Part shown: positions 21,953-33,573 of the stretch, in pieces | How the letters are laid out: every line of letters begins with the position of its first letter | Numbering within the stretch: position 1 is the stretch's first letter | Origin: Acanthaster planci | Lineage: Eukaryota; Echinodermata; Asteroidea; Valvatida; Acanthasteridae | Length of the DNA stretch: 64,000 nucleotides | Reading direction: 5' to 3' | Assembly (NCBI RefSeq): GCF_001949145.1 | Contig: NW_019091525.1 | Location: forward strand, 542,298 to 606,297 | Position numbers and translations under genes: made by a program | Notes under the pieces: generated by a model | What the model was told of the DNA's origin: nothing | The model's input: the letters and a program-made list of their open reading frames with translations, nothing else | The model's database searches: none

Positions 21953-24900
21953 TGATGCTCAATTCTCGGCCTCCTAGGGTCATCACTGCTGTTAAACTTC
22001 TGTTAATCATTATTTGTGGCGATGTGCAGATACAACCTGGCCCCAAGGGGACTAAAACTGTGGTTACCACGCTCATTTTCCCAAGCACCATGTGTTGCAA
22101 AGAAGCAGGGGATGAAGACTAAGCTCTTGAGTGTGATAAATGTCAGAATTGGTCACATACATGTACATGTATATCGTATGCTATGATGTCTCCAACAACG
22201 AGTATCATAGCTGTTAAATTGAATCGCAATTCACTTGGTTTTGCCCTCTATGCAATTTCCTGAACTTCAGTGGCTCAATTATCAATTTGAACCTAAGTGG
22301 AGATAATTTCTACACACCATTGGGGAAGTTGTACTTGCTTCCTGTAGTGATTGTGAAGTTGGGTCTCGAGTCCTTACAAATTACATGGGCGTGAATTGGA
22401 TCAAGCAAGAAATTTTTCCACATGTGAATCCCAAGTGGTTGCAAAATCCACGTGCACTTGCAGCAAAAGAACAAAGTCTCACTATAAAAAAGGGAAAACC
22501 GGACGTGATTTGTATCACAGAAACTCATATAGATATAGTACTATTTCTACCAGAGCTGTTTCCAGGAAATCTTGCTGTTTACAGAAAGGATCGTAACTTG
22601 AATGGAGGAGGGGCTATTGCTATTCGTGATGAGTATGCTAGTATTCCCTGCCCTGAGTCAGACTCAAATACAGAGATTATCTGGGCTCAAATCCTTCTGC
22701 AGTCTGGTAAGAAACTCCTGATTGGTTGCTACCATCGTGCGCCCAACAGTAAACTTAGCGAATGGATGAGTCTTGATTCCTCGCTTCAAAAGATCTTGCA
22801 GAATCCACGTAGTTTCGAAATATTATTCCGACTGAGGATTTTAATGCCAAAACCATCAATTGGGATGATGGAATCCAAACAGCGACTCCTTCCGAAGCTC
22901 ATCTTATTGACATTGCCAATAAGCACTTTTTATGTCAACATATCAACCAATATAGCCGTATCCTGGACTTGTTATTTCGTTTAATTCCGAATAGCATTGA
23001 GCATATTGAAGTTAAACCTGGCATAACTGATCATGAAGCAATTTCTTGTGTGTTCAAGACCAATCCAAAGCAAAAGCCCCGTCCTCGTCGGAGAACTTCT
23101 CTCTACTCAAAAGCAGACTTTGATGGAGTGAGGGAAGATCTTTAAAGATAACTTCACTAAGGCTCATAGTGTAAGATCTGCTGAAGCAAATTGGACCGCA
23201 GTCAAGTCCAGTCTTTTGTCTGCTAGAGATCTGCACATTCCCTCTTGGATGTCAAAACCGCAGCAGAACGTGCCGTGGTTCAACAGTAAGATCAGAAGAT
23301 TGATTAGAGTTACAAATAGAATCACACAAAAATCGGAGTCATATAGGTCGATAGGAGAGATTTAGGGCGGCTTGAAAGCTCGTCAAATGGAAACTTAGAT
23401 ATGCACACCAAAAGTATGTTAACAAGGTGGTAGACAACTTGAAGGAGGACTCCAGAGGGTTTCGGAAAAACATTAAAAGCAAGAGGTCGGAGAACCAAGA
23501 AGGCCTACCCACTCTGAGAACTGATTGAGTCAATCACGTTACTGATAAAGAGAAAGCTTGTGCTTTGGCGTAGCAACTCCAGTCAGTTTTCACTACAGAA
23601 CATGTAGATAAGGTTCCTTTTAATTTATCTGACATACCCGTTGTGGAGGATGTCACTGTTTCAGTGGAGGGGATGTTGAATTTTCTCAAAGAAATCAACG
23701 TTACTAAAGCCAGTGGCCCGGATGATATTAGCCCCAAGCTTTTGAAAGAAGCTGCTGAGGAGGTCGCGCCAGCCATGTCTCAAATCTTTCAGCAATCTCT
23801 CTGTACTGGTAAACTGCCAGAAGACTGGTTGTTCACAAATGTTTCTGCCCTATACAAGAAAGGTGATGAGGCTACTCCTTCAAATTATAGACCAGTTTCT
23901 TTAACTTCAATATCATGTAAGCTTCTTGAACATATAATTCATTCGCATATTAGTAGACACCTGGAAGGGCATGATATCTTGACTACTAAACAACATGGTT
24001 TCAGGAAGCATCTCTCTTGTGTCACCCAACTATATTTGACAACTAATGACTGGGCTGAGGCTGTAAATGCTAGTAAACAAATGGACATAGCCATATTTGA
24101 CTTCTCCAAAGCGTTTGATACTGTCACCCATGAGCGCCTGAAAGCTAAGCTTCTTATGTATGGAATACGTGGAAATAGCTCTGAAGTGGATTGCCAATTT
24201 TCTTCAGATGCGTAAACAGAGTGGTGTTCCATGGATCTAGTTCTGATTGGGATTCTGTGGACTCCGGTGTGCCTCAAGGCACTGTCCTCGGCCCCTTTTA
24301 TTTTTGCCTTACATCAACGATATCACAGACAATCTGCAGTCACAAATTTGTCTTTTTGCTGACCATTGCATTTTATATAGAAATATCTACAACCCGCGGG
24401 CTGACTGCATCACACTTCAGGAAGATATTGATAAGCTCCATGAATGAGCTACTACATGGCGAATGCAATTTAATATAAAGAAATGCTACATTTTGCACAT
24501 GGGAAACAAAAGGAAGAAGATTTGCAATAGTTATAAACTGAATAATCATTCTCTGGCAACCGTGGACCATCACCAGTATCTGGGAGTTTTCCTGTCCCGC
24601 AAAAGCAGTGCTCGAAATGGCGAAAACAAATGCTTATTTAGCACTTGTTCGTCCACACCTGGATTGGAGTACGCTTCAGTAGTACGTGATCCCTTCGAGG
24701 CTTAATACACCAATAAGCTCGAGATAGTCCAACGACGTGCAGCACGCTTTATTAACAACAAGTTACTTTAGTAAAGAGGTGTGACCGATATGATCACAAA
24801 GCTTGGGTGGGATACCCTAAAACAGCGTCGTCAAGCTGCAAGATTGATCTTGATGAAACAAATGTTATGGTTACATCTGCTATTCCGCGGTCTATTGTCA

Positions 24901-25071
24901 AGCATGCTTCCACAAGACCACGTAGAACAGTAACTGGATATACACTGGACAGCAAAAGAAACTTGCCACTTCTGTCAAAGGCCACACATAAAAATTCACC
25001 CCATAGAAATAAACAATTTTTGTACACAGGTATGCTGCAATACCCCTTACGAATCACATGCCCAAAAGTAA
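21953..25071 (+). pseudogene. CR1-like LINE relic: PHD-like finger, endonuclease and reverse transcriptase
   Basis: The order is as in CR1-type elements. First comes a GDVQIQPGPKG stretch and a Cys-rich finger (CCKEAG...ECDKCQNWSHT, broken by a stop at about 22120). An AP-endonuclease part follows from 22385 (KPDVICITETHID, GGGAIAIRDEY). The RT from 23643 has GPDDISPKLLKEAAEEV, NYRPVSLTSISCKLLEHII, the first catalytic region AIFDFSKAFDTVTHERL, then after a frame break GVPQGTVLGP. The catalytic aspartate pair is damaged: the box reads CLFADHC where FADD is expected (near 24350). A QRRAARFI-type block follows near 24730. Multiple stops and frame shifts show it is inactive. The 3' end is lost in the assembly gap. 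Confidence 0.8.
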
Positions 25072-25650
25072 NNNNNNNNNNNNNNNNNNNNNNNNNNNNN
25101 NNNNNNNNNNNNNNNNNNNNNNNNNNNNNNNNNNNNNNNNNNNNNNNNNNNNNNNNNNNNNNNNNNNNNNNNNNNNNNNNNNNNNNNNNNNNNNNNNNNN
25201 NNNNNNNNNNNNNNNNNNNNNNNNNNNNNNNNNNNNNNNNNNNNNNNNNNNNNNNNNNNNNNNNNNNNNNNNNNNNNNNNNNNNNNNNNNNNNNNNNNNN
25301 NNNNNNNNNNNNNNNNNNNNNNNNNNNNNNNNNNNNNNNNNNNNNNNNNNNNNNNNNNNNNNNNNNNNNNNNNNNNNNNNNNNNNNNNNNNNNNNNNNNN
25401 NNNNNNNNNNNNNNNNNNNNNNNNNNNNNNNNNNNNNNNNNNNNNNNNNNNNNNNNNNNNNNNNNNNNNNNNNNNNNNNNNNNNNNNNNNNNNNNNNNNN
25501 NNNNNNNNNNNNNNNNNNNNNNNNNNNNNNNNNNNNNNNNNNNNNNNNNNNNNNNNNNNNNNNNNNNNNNNNNNNNNNNNNNNNNNNNNNNNNNNNNNNN
25601 NNNNNNNNNNNNNNNNNNNNNNNNNNNNNNNNNNNNNNNNNNNNNNNNNN
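25072..25650. other. Assembly gap (579 N)
   Basis: A run of undetermined bases. It hides the 3' end of the CR1-like relic. Open frames crossing it are artefacts. Continuity across it rests on scaffolding only. Single undetermined bases also occur at 40051 and 50262. Confidence 0.98.
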
Positions 25651-27094
25651 AGGTTTCTGTATAGGGATGCCATCCTTACTGTCTATGCATACACGTTATT
25701 GAAAAGTAATGATTGTGACTTCTTTATTTCGTCCTGTGACATTAATTTCTGCGTAAAACTAAAGGCTCATTCTGTTACATTCTGTGACTTTTGATTTTGA
25801 TGCTGTCCAGTGTAGTTCTCAACTTGATTTGCGCACCGCAGAACTGAAGCGCATAGGAATTCCTTTGTACCCAGAACTTGTAGTAGTAGAAGAAGACTTT
25901 TTGGCTTTTAAAAAGGAACACTTTATTACATTCCCTTGAAAATTCAAACACAAGTAAATACATACAAATTGATTTACAAATAAAAGATTAGTAAACAAAG
26001 GAAAAAGACACGTAAATAATGTTGAAAACAGATCAAATGAAAGATACACATTAAGAATGAATACAAACAAAAAGTTACTGAATACTCAAAAGAAGATCAA
26101 GAAGCACAAATTCAAGTACAAAAAGATCATTAATTAGAAAATAGAAATAAATAAACTATACAAACAAGATCATTAACAAAAGGATTACAATAAATTGTAC
26201 TAATGTTAAATATAACCAAGAGTTTGTAATCAAGGACAAGAACAACATAACAGATGAACAAAAATAAATTTAACAAAATGACATAAAACAGAATTGTAAA
26301 TGAGAATTAAACTAAAAGAAGACACAGGAATAAACGAATATGAATTTTATTAAAGAATACACTTAGATAAACATAATTAAAATACGCATGTATGTTAAAG
26401 TAAGATAATCAACATAAGAAAGAGATACACAGAGAAAATTGTAAGTACGAAGACAAGTTTTGCAAAAATTACACACAGCATTGACACGTTTAATAGACAT
26501 AAACTAAGGCAGTATTAAAGGGGAGGGGGAAAGAAAGGTAAAGGGAGGGAGGGAAAGGGGAATGGGGATCCCTGCATCACTGGTGTGGGGGCATCTTTCA
26601 TGCCCACCGCCGGAAATCCCCAGGTTGGGAGTGGTGTAGGACCGCCGAGGTGGGCTGTGCGCAAGGCACAACGTTCCGCATTTGGGTCAGTGGTAACTAC
26701 CCACGCAACGGCGATCCTTGGAGGGAAGGGAAGAATTAAATGAAAAATACAAGACAAAACATGATAACAGTACAATACTCAGAAAGTTACACACATATAA
26801 ATACAAAAGCACATAAACAGTAAACAAATTTAAACGGTAACAATTTACGAGAAGTAGCAGTAGGGTAAGAAAGGCCCGCTTCACGGGACGGTGGGATCCC
26901 TTCACTCGACAAAGCCAGCTGCCCCGGACATAGGCCGCTAGGAAGAAAAAAAAAAGCAAGAAGACAGTAATTAGATCAGCCATAGGCCTACTATCTAGTC
27001 GTTAACTACTGTAAAAGGAGAGTTGTTTATAAACCATTTTGAAAAACTGATCAAGAGGAGTTCAATCGATAATAGTGATATTCGATTTTTGATT
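25651..27094 (-). other. Probable 3' UTR and tail of the minus-strand LINE
   Basis: From 25900 to 26515 the sequence is an A-rich, nearly T-free run on the plus strand (T-rich on minus). From 26516 to 26720 there is a purine-rich then GC-richer stretch. It follows directly from the LINE coding relic above 27095, so I read it as that element's 3' end. A minus-strand AATAAAG lies near 25920. No other gene was seen. Confidence 0.4.
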
Positions 27095-28277
27095 TTAGGC
27101 GGTGGGACCAGACGAGAAGAGGATTGGAAAAGGCAGTATAGCGATAGGACCAGTAGATGGCGTTTTTAAGGCCGACGATGAGATAATTCGCGAGTTTGAC
27201 TGCACCCCGGGCCCGACTCCTGGCGTTTGGGATCAGGATCCAGTAGAGGTCAAAGTTGAGACGGAGATCAGGAAGAGGACGGGAGAGCAGGGTATGTTGT
27301 AGATTGAGGGCTGGTTGGAAGGCAGTGCACAGGATGAGGAGATGGACGACAGTTCCTTCTTCTCCGCACCATCCGCAGGAGGGGAAGTTGTCAGAGTGGA
27401 GATGATGAAGAACAGGGAGAGAAGGCAGGAAGTTGTGAAGTAGACGGAACTGAACGCCGCCTGCTTTCTTGGAAATAGGGAGCTTGTAGATCTGATTCCA
27501 GGGGATGGAGAGACTACAGTTCTTGAAAAAGCCAAGTCGATGCCAGTGGGTGATTGTGGTGGGAGGGTGAGAGTTGACAGAAACGTTGAAGTATCGTAGA
27601 GAGCCTTTAAAGATAGCGAGAGTCCGTTGAGATCGAGAGCAATGAAGAAGGGTATTGGAGTGTCTGGAAAGCAGGGGACGGTGCGGAGAGGAGTCGGATG
27701 AGTGAGCAGACTGGAGAAGCCGAAGAGCGACGGAAAAGACGAGCGGAGGGCGAAATGTATACGGTAAAGCAACTTGTCAGTGAGGCGGAAGGAAGGACGA
27801 CGGATTCTCGAGGAGACAAAAGGTAAATCTTTGGCTTCATGCTAGCGACCGGTGGAGGGGTGAAGAAAATGGCGGACGATCCTGATCCCGCACGAGAGGA
27901 GCCGAGAACAGGTGTTCCCATCGTCAGCCGCATGTTCGAGAAGAGTACTGATAGGAATGTTGATAACGTGGCTGATCGAATCCAAAGGTATGTCAATCTG
28001 AGCTCCGGATGCCGTCCAAGCACGCAGTAGCTCTCCATAGAATGGAGGAATGCTGATGAAGAATTTTGGTTAGAGATTAATTTGGAAGAATTGAAAGTCA
28101 AAGTCGAGTTTTTTGTAACGCCGGAGAAAATAACTGACCATGGTGTAGGCAGGATGAGGACAAAGATCAAGAAAACGTTGAACAGTGGACATTCTGTAGG
28201 CGAGCGTGCGTGCTTGGAGGCATGCAAGACCGAGACCACCCCTGTCGGATCTTTGAAAAAGGTCAAAGGTCAAAGTG
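27095..28277 (-). pseudogene. 3' half of a second Tx1/L1-like LINE ORF2 (minus strand)
   Basis: Reading minus from 28277: FDLFQRSDRGGLGLACLQAR, then a MSTVQRFLDLCPHPAY / SYFLRRYKKLDFDF block typical of the region after the RT in Tx1/L1-like ORF2. After stops come IPPFYGELLRAW, KNCSLSIPWNQIYKLPISKK and a Cys-rich CGWCGEEGTVVHLLILC near 27350, which resembles the C-terminal zinc-finger-like motif. The reading needs several frame changes and passes stops, so it is a dead copy. Long minus-strand open frames at 27233-27772 and 27607-28266 in other frames are shadows of this relic. Confidence 0.65.
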
Positions 28278-28322
28278 TGCTCAATAGGTCCCCCCCACTA
28301 CTGACGACATTTCCATTTTTGT
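28259..28322 (+). repeat. Long direct repeat, left copy
   Basis: ggtcaaagtgtgctcaatag, a C-run, then ctgacgacatttccattttt also occur at 30078-30136. The left copy touches the start of the LINE 3' half. The right copy lies close to the end of the LINE 5' part. Confidence 0.75.
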
Positions 28323-28593
28323 CACCTCCGACACCGTTTTTATAATAATTGAGCAAACGTTTTATCTTTTCAGCAGAGCCTGCAAATTTAAACACTCAAA
28401 AATCCTAGAGGTTGTGGGTCGATTCGTGGACCGGACAAGTGTAGCTCTAAGTACTGCCAGCTATACGTTGTTGGTAGGTCTGATATCCTTGTACACTGTC
28501 TATTACTTTCCATTAGCCATAAGAATCATAAAGGGAACTGTCATGACACATTTTCTAGGATTTTATAAATTACACATTTTCTTCCAAATCTGA

Positions 28594-28968
28594 AGTGAAG
28601 ACAGTTCAGATTTGGAAGACAATGCCGCCTACCAAAATTGGCTGGCGGAAGCTAGAGAAACACATAGGGAGATGAGGGATGAAAAATATGACAAGTACGT
28701 CAACGAAGGCATGGATGAAGATCAAGCCAGGCAGAAGGCAAACAAAAAGACTCTCTCGGCAGTCAAACCAGACTTTTTCGACAACTATAAGGAGTTCCTG
28801 TCAAGTTACCTATATTTGAGGGAAAATGAGACTCACAAGGACATTGTGGATGATCTCGATGGAAAACTTGATAAAGGCATGCACGTCAACAAAGCCTTGA
28901 ATAGAGTTTTGCCTAATCATGCTGAAAAATTTGCCGGACTGTTTCATGACGAAGAGGAGCATGCCTAA
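28594..28968 (+). CDS. Unrecognised intact ORF or terminal exon, helical and highly charged
   Basis: An open frame begins after TGA at 28591 and ends at TAA 28966-28968. The protein part (about 118-124 residues) starts near LEDNAAYQNWLAEARETH and is rich in E, D and K. It contains GMDEDQARQKANKK and later DKGMHVNKALNRVLPNH, which look like a repeated helical pattern, and ends HDEEEHA. No ATG stands at its head: the first in-frame ATGs are internal (28672). Acceptor-like AGs lie at 28604 and 28609, so it may be a last exon whose upstream exons I cannot find. Composition and lack of stops argue for selection. It sits inside the 1.8-kb block between the two LINE parts. I do not recognise the family. 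Confidence 0.5.
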   Translation, partial: SEDSSDLEDNAAYQNWLAEARETHREMRDEKYDKYVNEGMDEDQARQKANKKTLSAVKPDFFDNYKEFLSSYLYLRENETHKDIVDDLDGKLDKGMHVNKALNRVLPNHAEKFAGLFHDEEEHA

Positions 28969-29862
28969 AAGATAATAGTCTGTAGGGACAAATGGTTCCC
29001 AAAATAATGAGTACATGTAATAACTCTGATTTCAAAGTTAACAAACTTCCGGTAATCACTCTTGTAGTAATTCTTAAAATTACTAAGATAATTATTGTAA
29101 AAAATCAACGATGAACAACGGAAAATAAAACGGTACCAGTACAAACCTACCAGAAACTAATATGTGAAGTCCACTGAATTTGTTTTGTGTTATACTTATC
29201 TGTATGACTATCGAATAATAATTTTCAGGTCGGATATTGGCCGGAACTTCTGCACAATATTCCACAGCACGACGAATAAATTTACCCATTTGCTACGTAT
29301 TAAAATTCCTCAATTGACGTCATGCCACCCCCAGAATTCTTAATTTTATATAATGCTGTATTTTACATTTAGGTTCCGCAATAAAGAACAACAGTAACGC
29401 TCCGCTCTGACTGAATTTATGAAACGTATACATGTACAGGGTAACGGGACGCAAAACACTCTAGTTCAAAGGATTAAAAAAATTCAGCTAGAGAGAACAG
29501 AGTCTTCTTCCCGTATCGATCAAATCTCGGTAGCCATAGTAAGTCAAACCCAAGACCGCTAGCATGTGGGCGCCCTCTCTTCCTTAGTGTCCATAGGTTA
29601 AGTCAGACTAACGCTCACTTCTAACGTACACAATGTAATCATTAACACAATAGTCTGCCGACACAGCTGAGACACTACATACAGTCCATTATCTAGGATT
29701 ATCCCTCTCATTAACCGGCAGCACGAGCTGTCTATTGTGTAGGGATTATCACTTCCTACTCCTTGATTACCTTAGGATTGCCTGGTGGGCCAGCAAGTAT
29801 ACCATCACACACTATATGACTCATCCTCTTTCATCATGTTGTGCCATAATTTCATAAGCAAA
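28969..29862. other. Gene-free interval within the direct-repeat-bounded block
   Basis: Nothing recognisable, apart from an isolated TACATGTAC near 29430. Confidence 0.25.
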
Positions 29863-30028
29863 GTCAAATTGTACCAAAAATTTTACCCCGTGCCTTATTC
29901 CTATTTTATCCCATACACCAGGGTCAACATGTACCAAACTTTCTGACCTTATCCTATGCCTATCCCTTACCAAAGGTCAATTTGTGCCAGAATTTTTCAC
30001 CTCATTCCTAAGTTCATATCAATATCGT
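29863..30028 (+). repeat. Three degenerate tandem units of 53-60 bp
   Basis: Units begin gtcaaattgtaccaaaaatt (29863), gtcaacatgtaccaaacttt (29923) and gtcaatttgtgccagaattt (29976), each followed by acc...cctattcctat-like sequence. A partial unit precedes them at about 29830. Confidence 0.55.
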
Positions 30029-30077
30029 ATTATTATTATACTTAGGCATAGGCCCTATTAATGACCTTTTCTCTTTT

Positions 30078-30136
30078 TAGGTCAAAGTGTGCTCAATAGC
30101 CCCCCCCCACTTCTGACGACATTTCCATTTTTGTTA
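30078..30136 (+). repeat. Long direct repeat, right copy
   Basis: Matches 28259-28322 apart from a few substitutions and the length of the C-run. It is immediately followed by a GAGTAC/ACTCGAG tract (30137-30190) ending tacaacactg. Confidence 0.75.
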
Positions 30137-30189
30137 AGTACGAGTACTCTGAAAACGGTACTCGAGTAGTACTCGAGTACGAGTACTAC

Positions 30190-31100
30190 AACACTGTAAA
30201 TTGTCCGGCCAGGAACACAGTAACTCTGGTCCTGGTGGACCACATTACCAATAAATTCTTACGATTGGCAAGCAACATGGCAAAAATTTTATAGTCCGTA
30301 TTTAGGAGGGAAACCGGACGCCAATTGTCTACATCAGAAAGGTCTCCCTTTATGGGAATGAGCGTAATGACAGCTTGACGAAAAGAATGCGGAAGAATTA
30401 CGGAGCTGCAAGTGACGGAAATAAGAGAGAAAATCATCTTTGAAAAGAGGCCAGAAGGACTGAACGAATTCCGAAAGTGGGACTGTCCAGGCCGGGAGTT
30501 TTATTTCTGCCAAGTTGCTTGACCGCTGCATCCAGACTCGGAGGAACGTCAAGATCCTCCGAATCGGCAGATTCAAGTCTCGGTAAATCATTTCAAATTT
30601 GGTTCAGGGCACCCTCGTCAGTTTGAGGTAGACTATACAGATTTTAATAGAAATTACGGACTAAAACAGAGTTTTTAAAATGCCAATAGGCGCTGGCCCG
30701 GCTGATATGGCCAAACTCTCCGCATCTGAAACACCAAACGGACTCGGTAGAAATAAACACTCGATAGTTCACTCCACTGTATGAAATTTTGATGTGATAG
30801 GGGTGTGATGTTACCGTTGATCAAAACCTGAACATGGCGGCGGAAAGACATGATATGTGACCATTCCTTGTTTTTGAAACCCAGGGGAATGGGACACATC
30901 TGGGAAACCACTTTGCAGAGCGATGATAGATTAGTGACAAGAATAGAATTTTGGATTTCAGGGTATACGTTTGAGAGAGTAATTCGGGTAGTAGGACGGA
31001 TCCAGGGAGTTAGCGATGGGACCGTTCAGCTGGGCTGTGAGATAGCTAATGCGCGCGGGAAAATGCGCTTGACACGTGAGGGCGCACTTGCATCCATCAC
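30190..31100 (-). pseudogene. 5' part of a Tx1/L1-like LINE: ORF1 CCHC region fused to start of RT
   Basis: On the minus strand from about 31100: an ORF1-like frame (MDASAPSRVKRIFPRA..., KVVSQMCPIPLGFKNKEW), then VWCFRCGEFGHIS near 30720, a zinc-knuckle-like CxxCxxxxH stretch. After stops comes the RT start: KTPGLD near 30500, then SFRQAVITLIPIKGD and NWRPVSLLNTDYKIFAMLLAN near 30320, then a VVHQDQSYCVPGRTIY block at 30200. The endonuclease part is missing and frames are broken. It is on the same strand as the 3' half at 27095-28277 and upstream of it, so both may be one element split by an insertion or deletion. Confidence 0.65.
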
Positions 31101-31929
31101 AATACCACCCCCATGTTTATGGCCGTTTATTCAGATCCAGACTCGATGTTTTAGAAATACAAATCTTTCATAAATCAGTCTCAGTTTAGTGAACTGGTGG
31201 ACCCAAGCGAGCAATGGGTCCATGCCCCCAAGGAGGCAAATGTTTTGGTTATTTTGAAATATACTAAAAGGCGATTTGCGGGAACAATGTTAGTTCTTCC
31301 TACCAACGCGTGCAAAAAGCCCCCAAATTTACTCTATCCCTCAGAAGATCCAAGAAAGGCTACAAATGGGCAACTTTCAATTTTTGGCTCACCAAGGTTT
31401 CTTCTGGGAATATTTGGCTCTGAATCCTCTCAAACAAACATGTAAATTTAGGCTTACTGCTTTAATTAACTACAACTTGATTATGAAAGGGGATAAGATT
31501 GAAAAATCTTTAGACAGGTGCATCTTACTCCCTTCCCTTTCTTCAATATTTTTTCTTCCTGGTCATAATGAAGAACTGCAGCTGCACCATCTGTTACTCG
31601 TGGGTGGATGGGCCTACAAGAAGCAACTTTTGCAGGAAGAGTGTCAAATTATCTGAAGAGAATTAAAGCCAAACTCGACATAAGCAAAACTGGGGACAAA
31701 ACAAAAGATACGCGTGCTGTACCAGAAATTTCGAGATGTGACTAGATTTTAAGTGTCAGGAAGAACAAAGGCTTCCCAAAATAATGTACATTATGGAGCG
31801 GTTGTTGGTCAACTGAGTATACTGGCATGGTTGTGGAAGGAGATTTACGGAAAGGATACAGACCAACTAAATTATCTTTTGTCAATTACGGAAATCACTA
31901 TGAGAAGAAAGGATTGTCGAAATTTCCTT
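31101..31929. other. Gene-free interval
   Basis: Open frames on the plus strand at 31197-31445 and 31366-31656 show no recognised motifs. Some may be unidentified transposon remains. Confidence 0.25.
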
Positions 31930-32112
31930 TCAGATTGTCTTACCCATGAAAGGCAGCTGTCTCTTCCCCCAGACAAAGATGAAGTAAACTCCGAGACCTA
32001 AACCAAGCAACACGAGGGCGTACAGGTACTCCCAGGCAGGATCAGTTATTAATGGTACCACAACCATGAAGACTGAAACAATTGTAGCAAGAATGGGAAC
32101 TATCATGGTGAC
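31930..32112 (-). CDS. Orphan intact terminal exon of a second SLC7-type transporter copy
   Basis: Minus-strand exon 32112-31930, 60 codons plus TGA, phase 0, after an acceptor tttggtctttttggtccctcaag. It encodes VTMIVPILATIVSVFMVVVP, then [20 protein letters not shown] and the tail VWGKRQLPFMGKTI. That is TM11-TM12 plus a short cytoplasmic end. It aligns residue by residue with the terminal exon at 53810-53998 (shared [17 protein letters not shown] and GKRQLP). With the broken exon at 45579-45709 it suggests a tandem paralogue whose middle exons I could not find. Because the phase fits, it could also act as an alternative last exon for the main gene, about 23 kb downstream of its donor at 55153. 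Confidence 0.7.
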   Translation of the reverse strand, partial: VTMIVPILATIVSVFMVVVPLITDPAWEYLYALVLLGLGLGVYFIFVWGKRQLPFMGKTI

Positions 32113-33573
32113 CTTGAGGGACCAAAAAGACCAAACATCAAGATAACGGCAGAGTCTTTAGCTATCAGGCCATCTGAAAGGAATTCTTCGAGAGGAAGAT
32201 CAGAAACTCACATCACTCAAAATAAGCCCCATTCTTCAGTGAGAACTTTTAAGCACCCATGCTTAAACAAAAGACTCAAATCTGTTTATCTGTACACAGA
32301 AGTCACCAAATAAGGTGACTCTGATTCAACACACACATTCAGTTTGCCACTTTTGAGCAGCGACTCCAGAAGATTTCACAACATAAATGTAAAGGTAAAG
32401 GTACTCGCCTTGAAAGATCTAGGTTCGTCCGGAAACTTGAAGCGAAGGACGAAGCCTTAAGAAGGCAGCACAGTGACAGATCCGCGATACGAATCCAGAA
32501 AATGCAATGATGAAATCGAAGTCTCCCAGCAAAATAAATATAACTACTGCGATTCCCTGCAAGAATAAGAGAAGTAAACGAAATTACGCTGGGAAGCGTA
32601 ACAAAATATCTGAGGATTTTTTGGCTGGAGACAATTTTCATGTGGTTTTGAGCCGGACCATGACAGATACAGATTGCGCCCACCAAGTCACGTGACCTAC
32701 AGTGGGTATCAAACATCAACAAACCCCATGTAGCAATGTAAGTGCACACCAACGACGCTTGTGCTTTAAATTCTTGTGAAAACTTACTGAACAAACTGTT
32801 AATCTACTGTAAATGGGCTCATTTCTCCGTCTCTTTCATGTTTCTTTGAACGGTGGAAACACTAACGACTGTTGGAAATTGACCCAAATCAAATCAAATC
32901 AAATCAAATCAAAAACTAAAAAGCCCTATCTCCTTAAAAAATCAGGGAGATAAAGATGCATTTTTGTGGTTTCAAGTTTTTTCCACTGACGTTTCTAAGC
33001 AAATGTTTCCATGTCTCAGTGTAGAGCTCACCGGATCAACAGTTTCACGAAATCACGATTTGTCGTCTCACTGTTGTCAGGAAAATGACAATCTGCACAA
33101 ACTCTCTACACGGGCCTTCTCAAAAATATTTAACAGCTTCACAGAATTAAAAACCTTGTCGTACATGCATACGCAGTGAGGTATTTAACTCATAAATGCA
33201 GTTTCAAGCGACGGACGGTCACCTGTTCATCATTTTCAACTGAGTGAAATTTCGTACCAATACCAATACAACCATAGGCATTCTAAAAGTGCGTATGTGA
33301 TAATTCAAATAAAATAGAGAAAACTATACTGAAGGAGTAATGCTCATTGATATTGCTCCCTTGATTATATGAAGGCTATAAACAATAAACATTATGAATC
33401 AAAGTGAATTGTGGATATTAGCATTTTTTCAGAACAATTAATACCTTGATTAAAATAGACCTACTGCAGACTAAAATTATGTGGTTGAAATTCAAAATAG
33501 CACACGTTTTCTCCAATTGCTCAAGTATACAGGATATGCCAAAGTGAGAATATATGGTTCCTAAGAAACTTAC
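32113..33573. other. Gene-free interval with a pentanucleotide microsatellite
   Basis: AAATC repeated five times lies at 32886-32910. Open frames at 32339-32794 (-) and 32964-33179 (+) have no recognised motifs. Confidence 0.35.

Noticed and set aside
24807-25702. Open frames of 208-285 residues on both strands
   Set aside because: They are open only because they cross the run of N at 25072-25650.
27233-28266. Long minus-strand open frames (179 and 219 residues)
   Set aside because: They are in the wrong frame: the recognisable LINE motifs (GGLGLACLQAR, SYFLRRYKK, CGWCGEEG) lie in other frames of the same strand.
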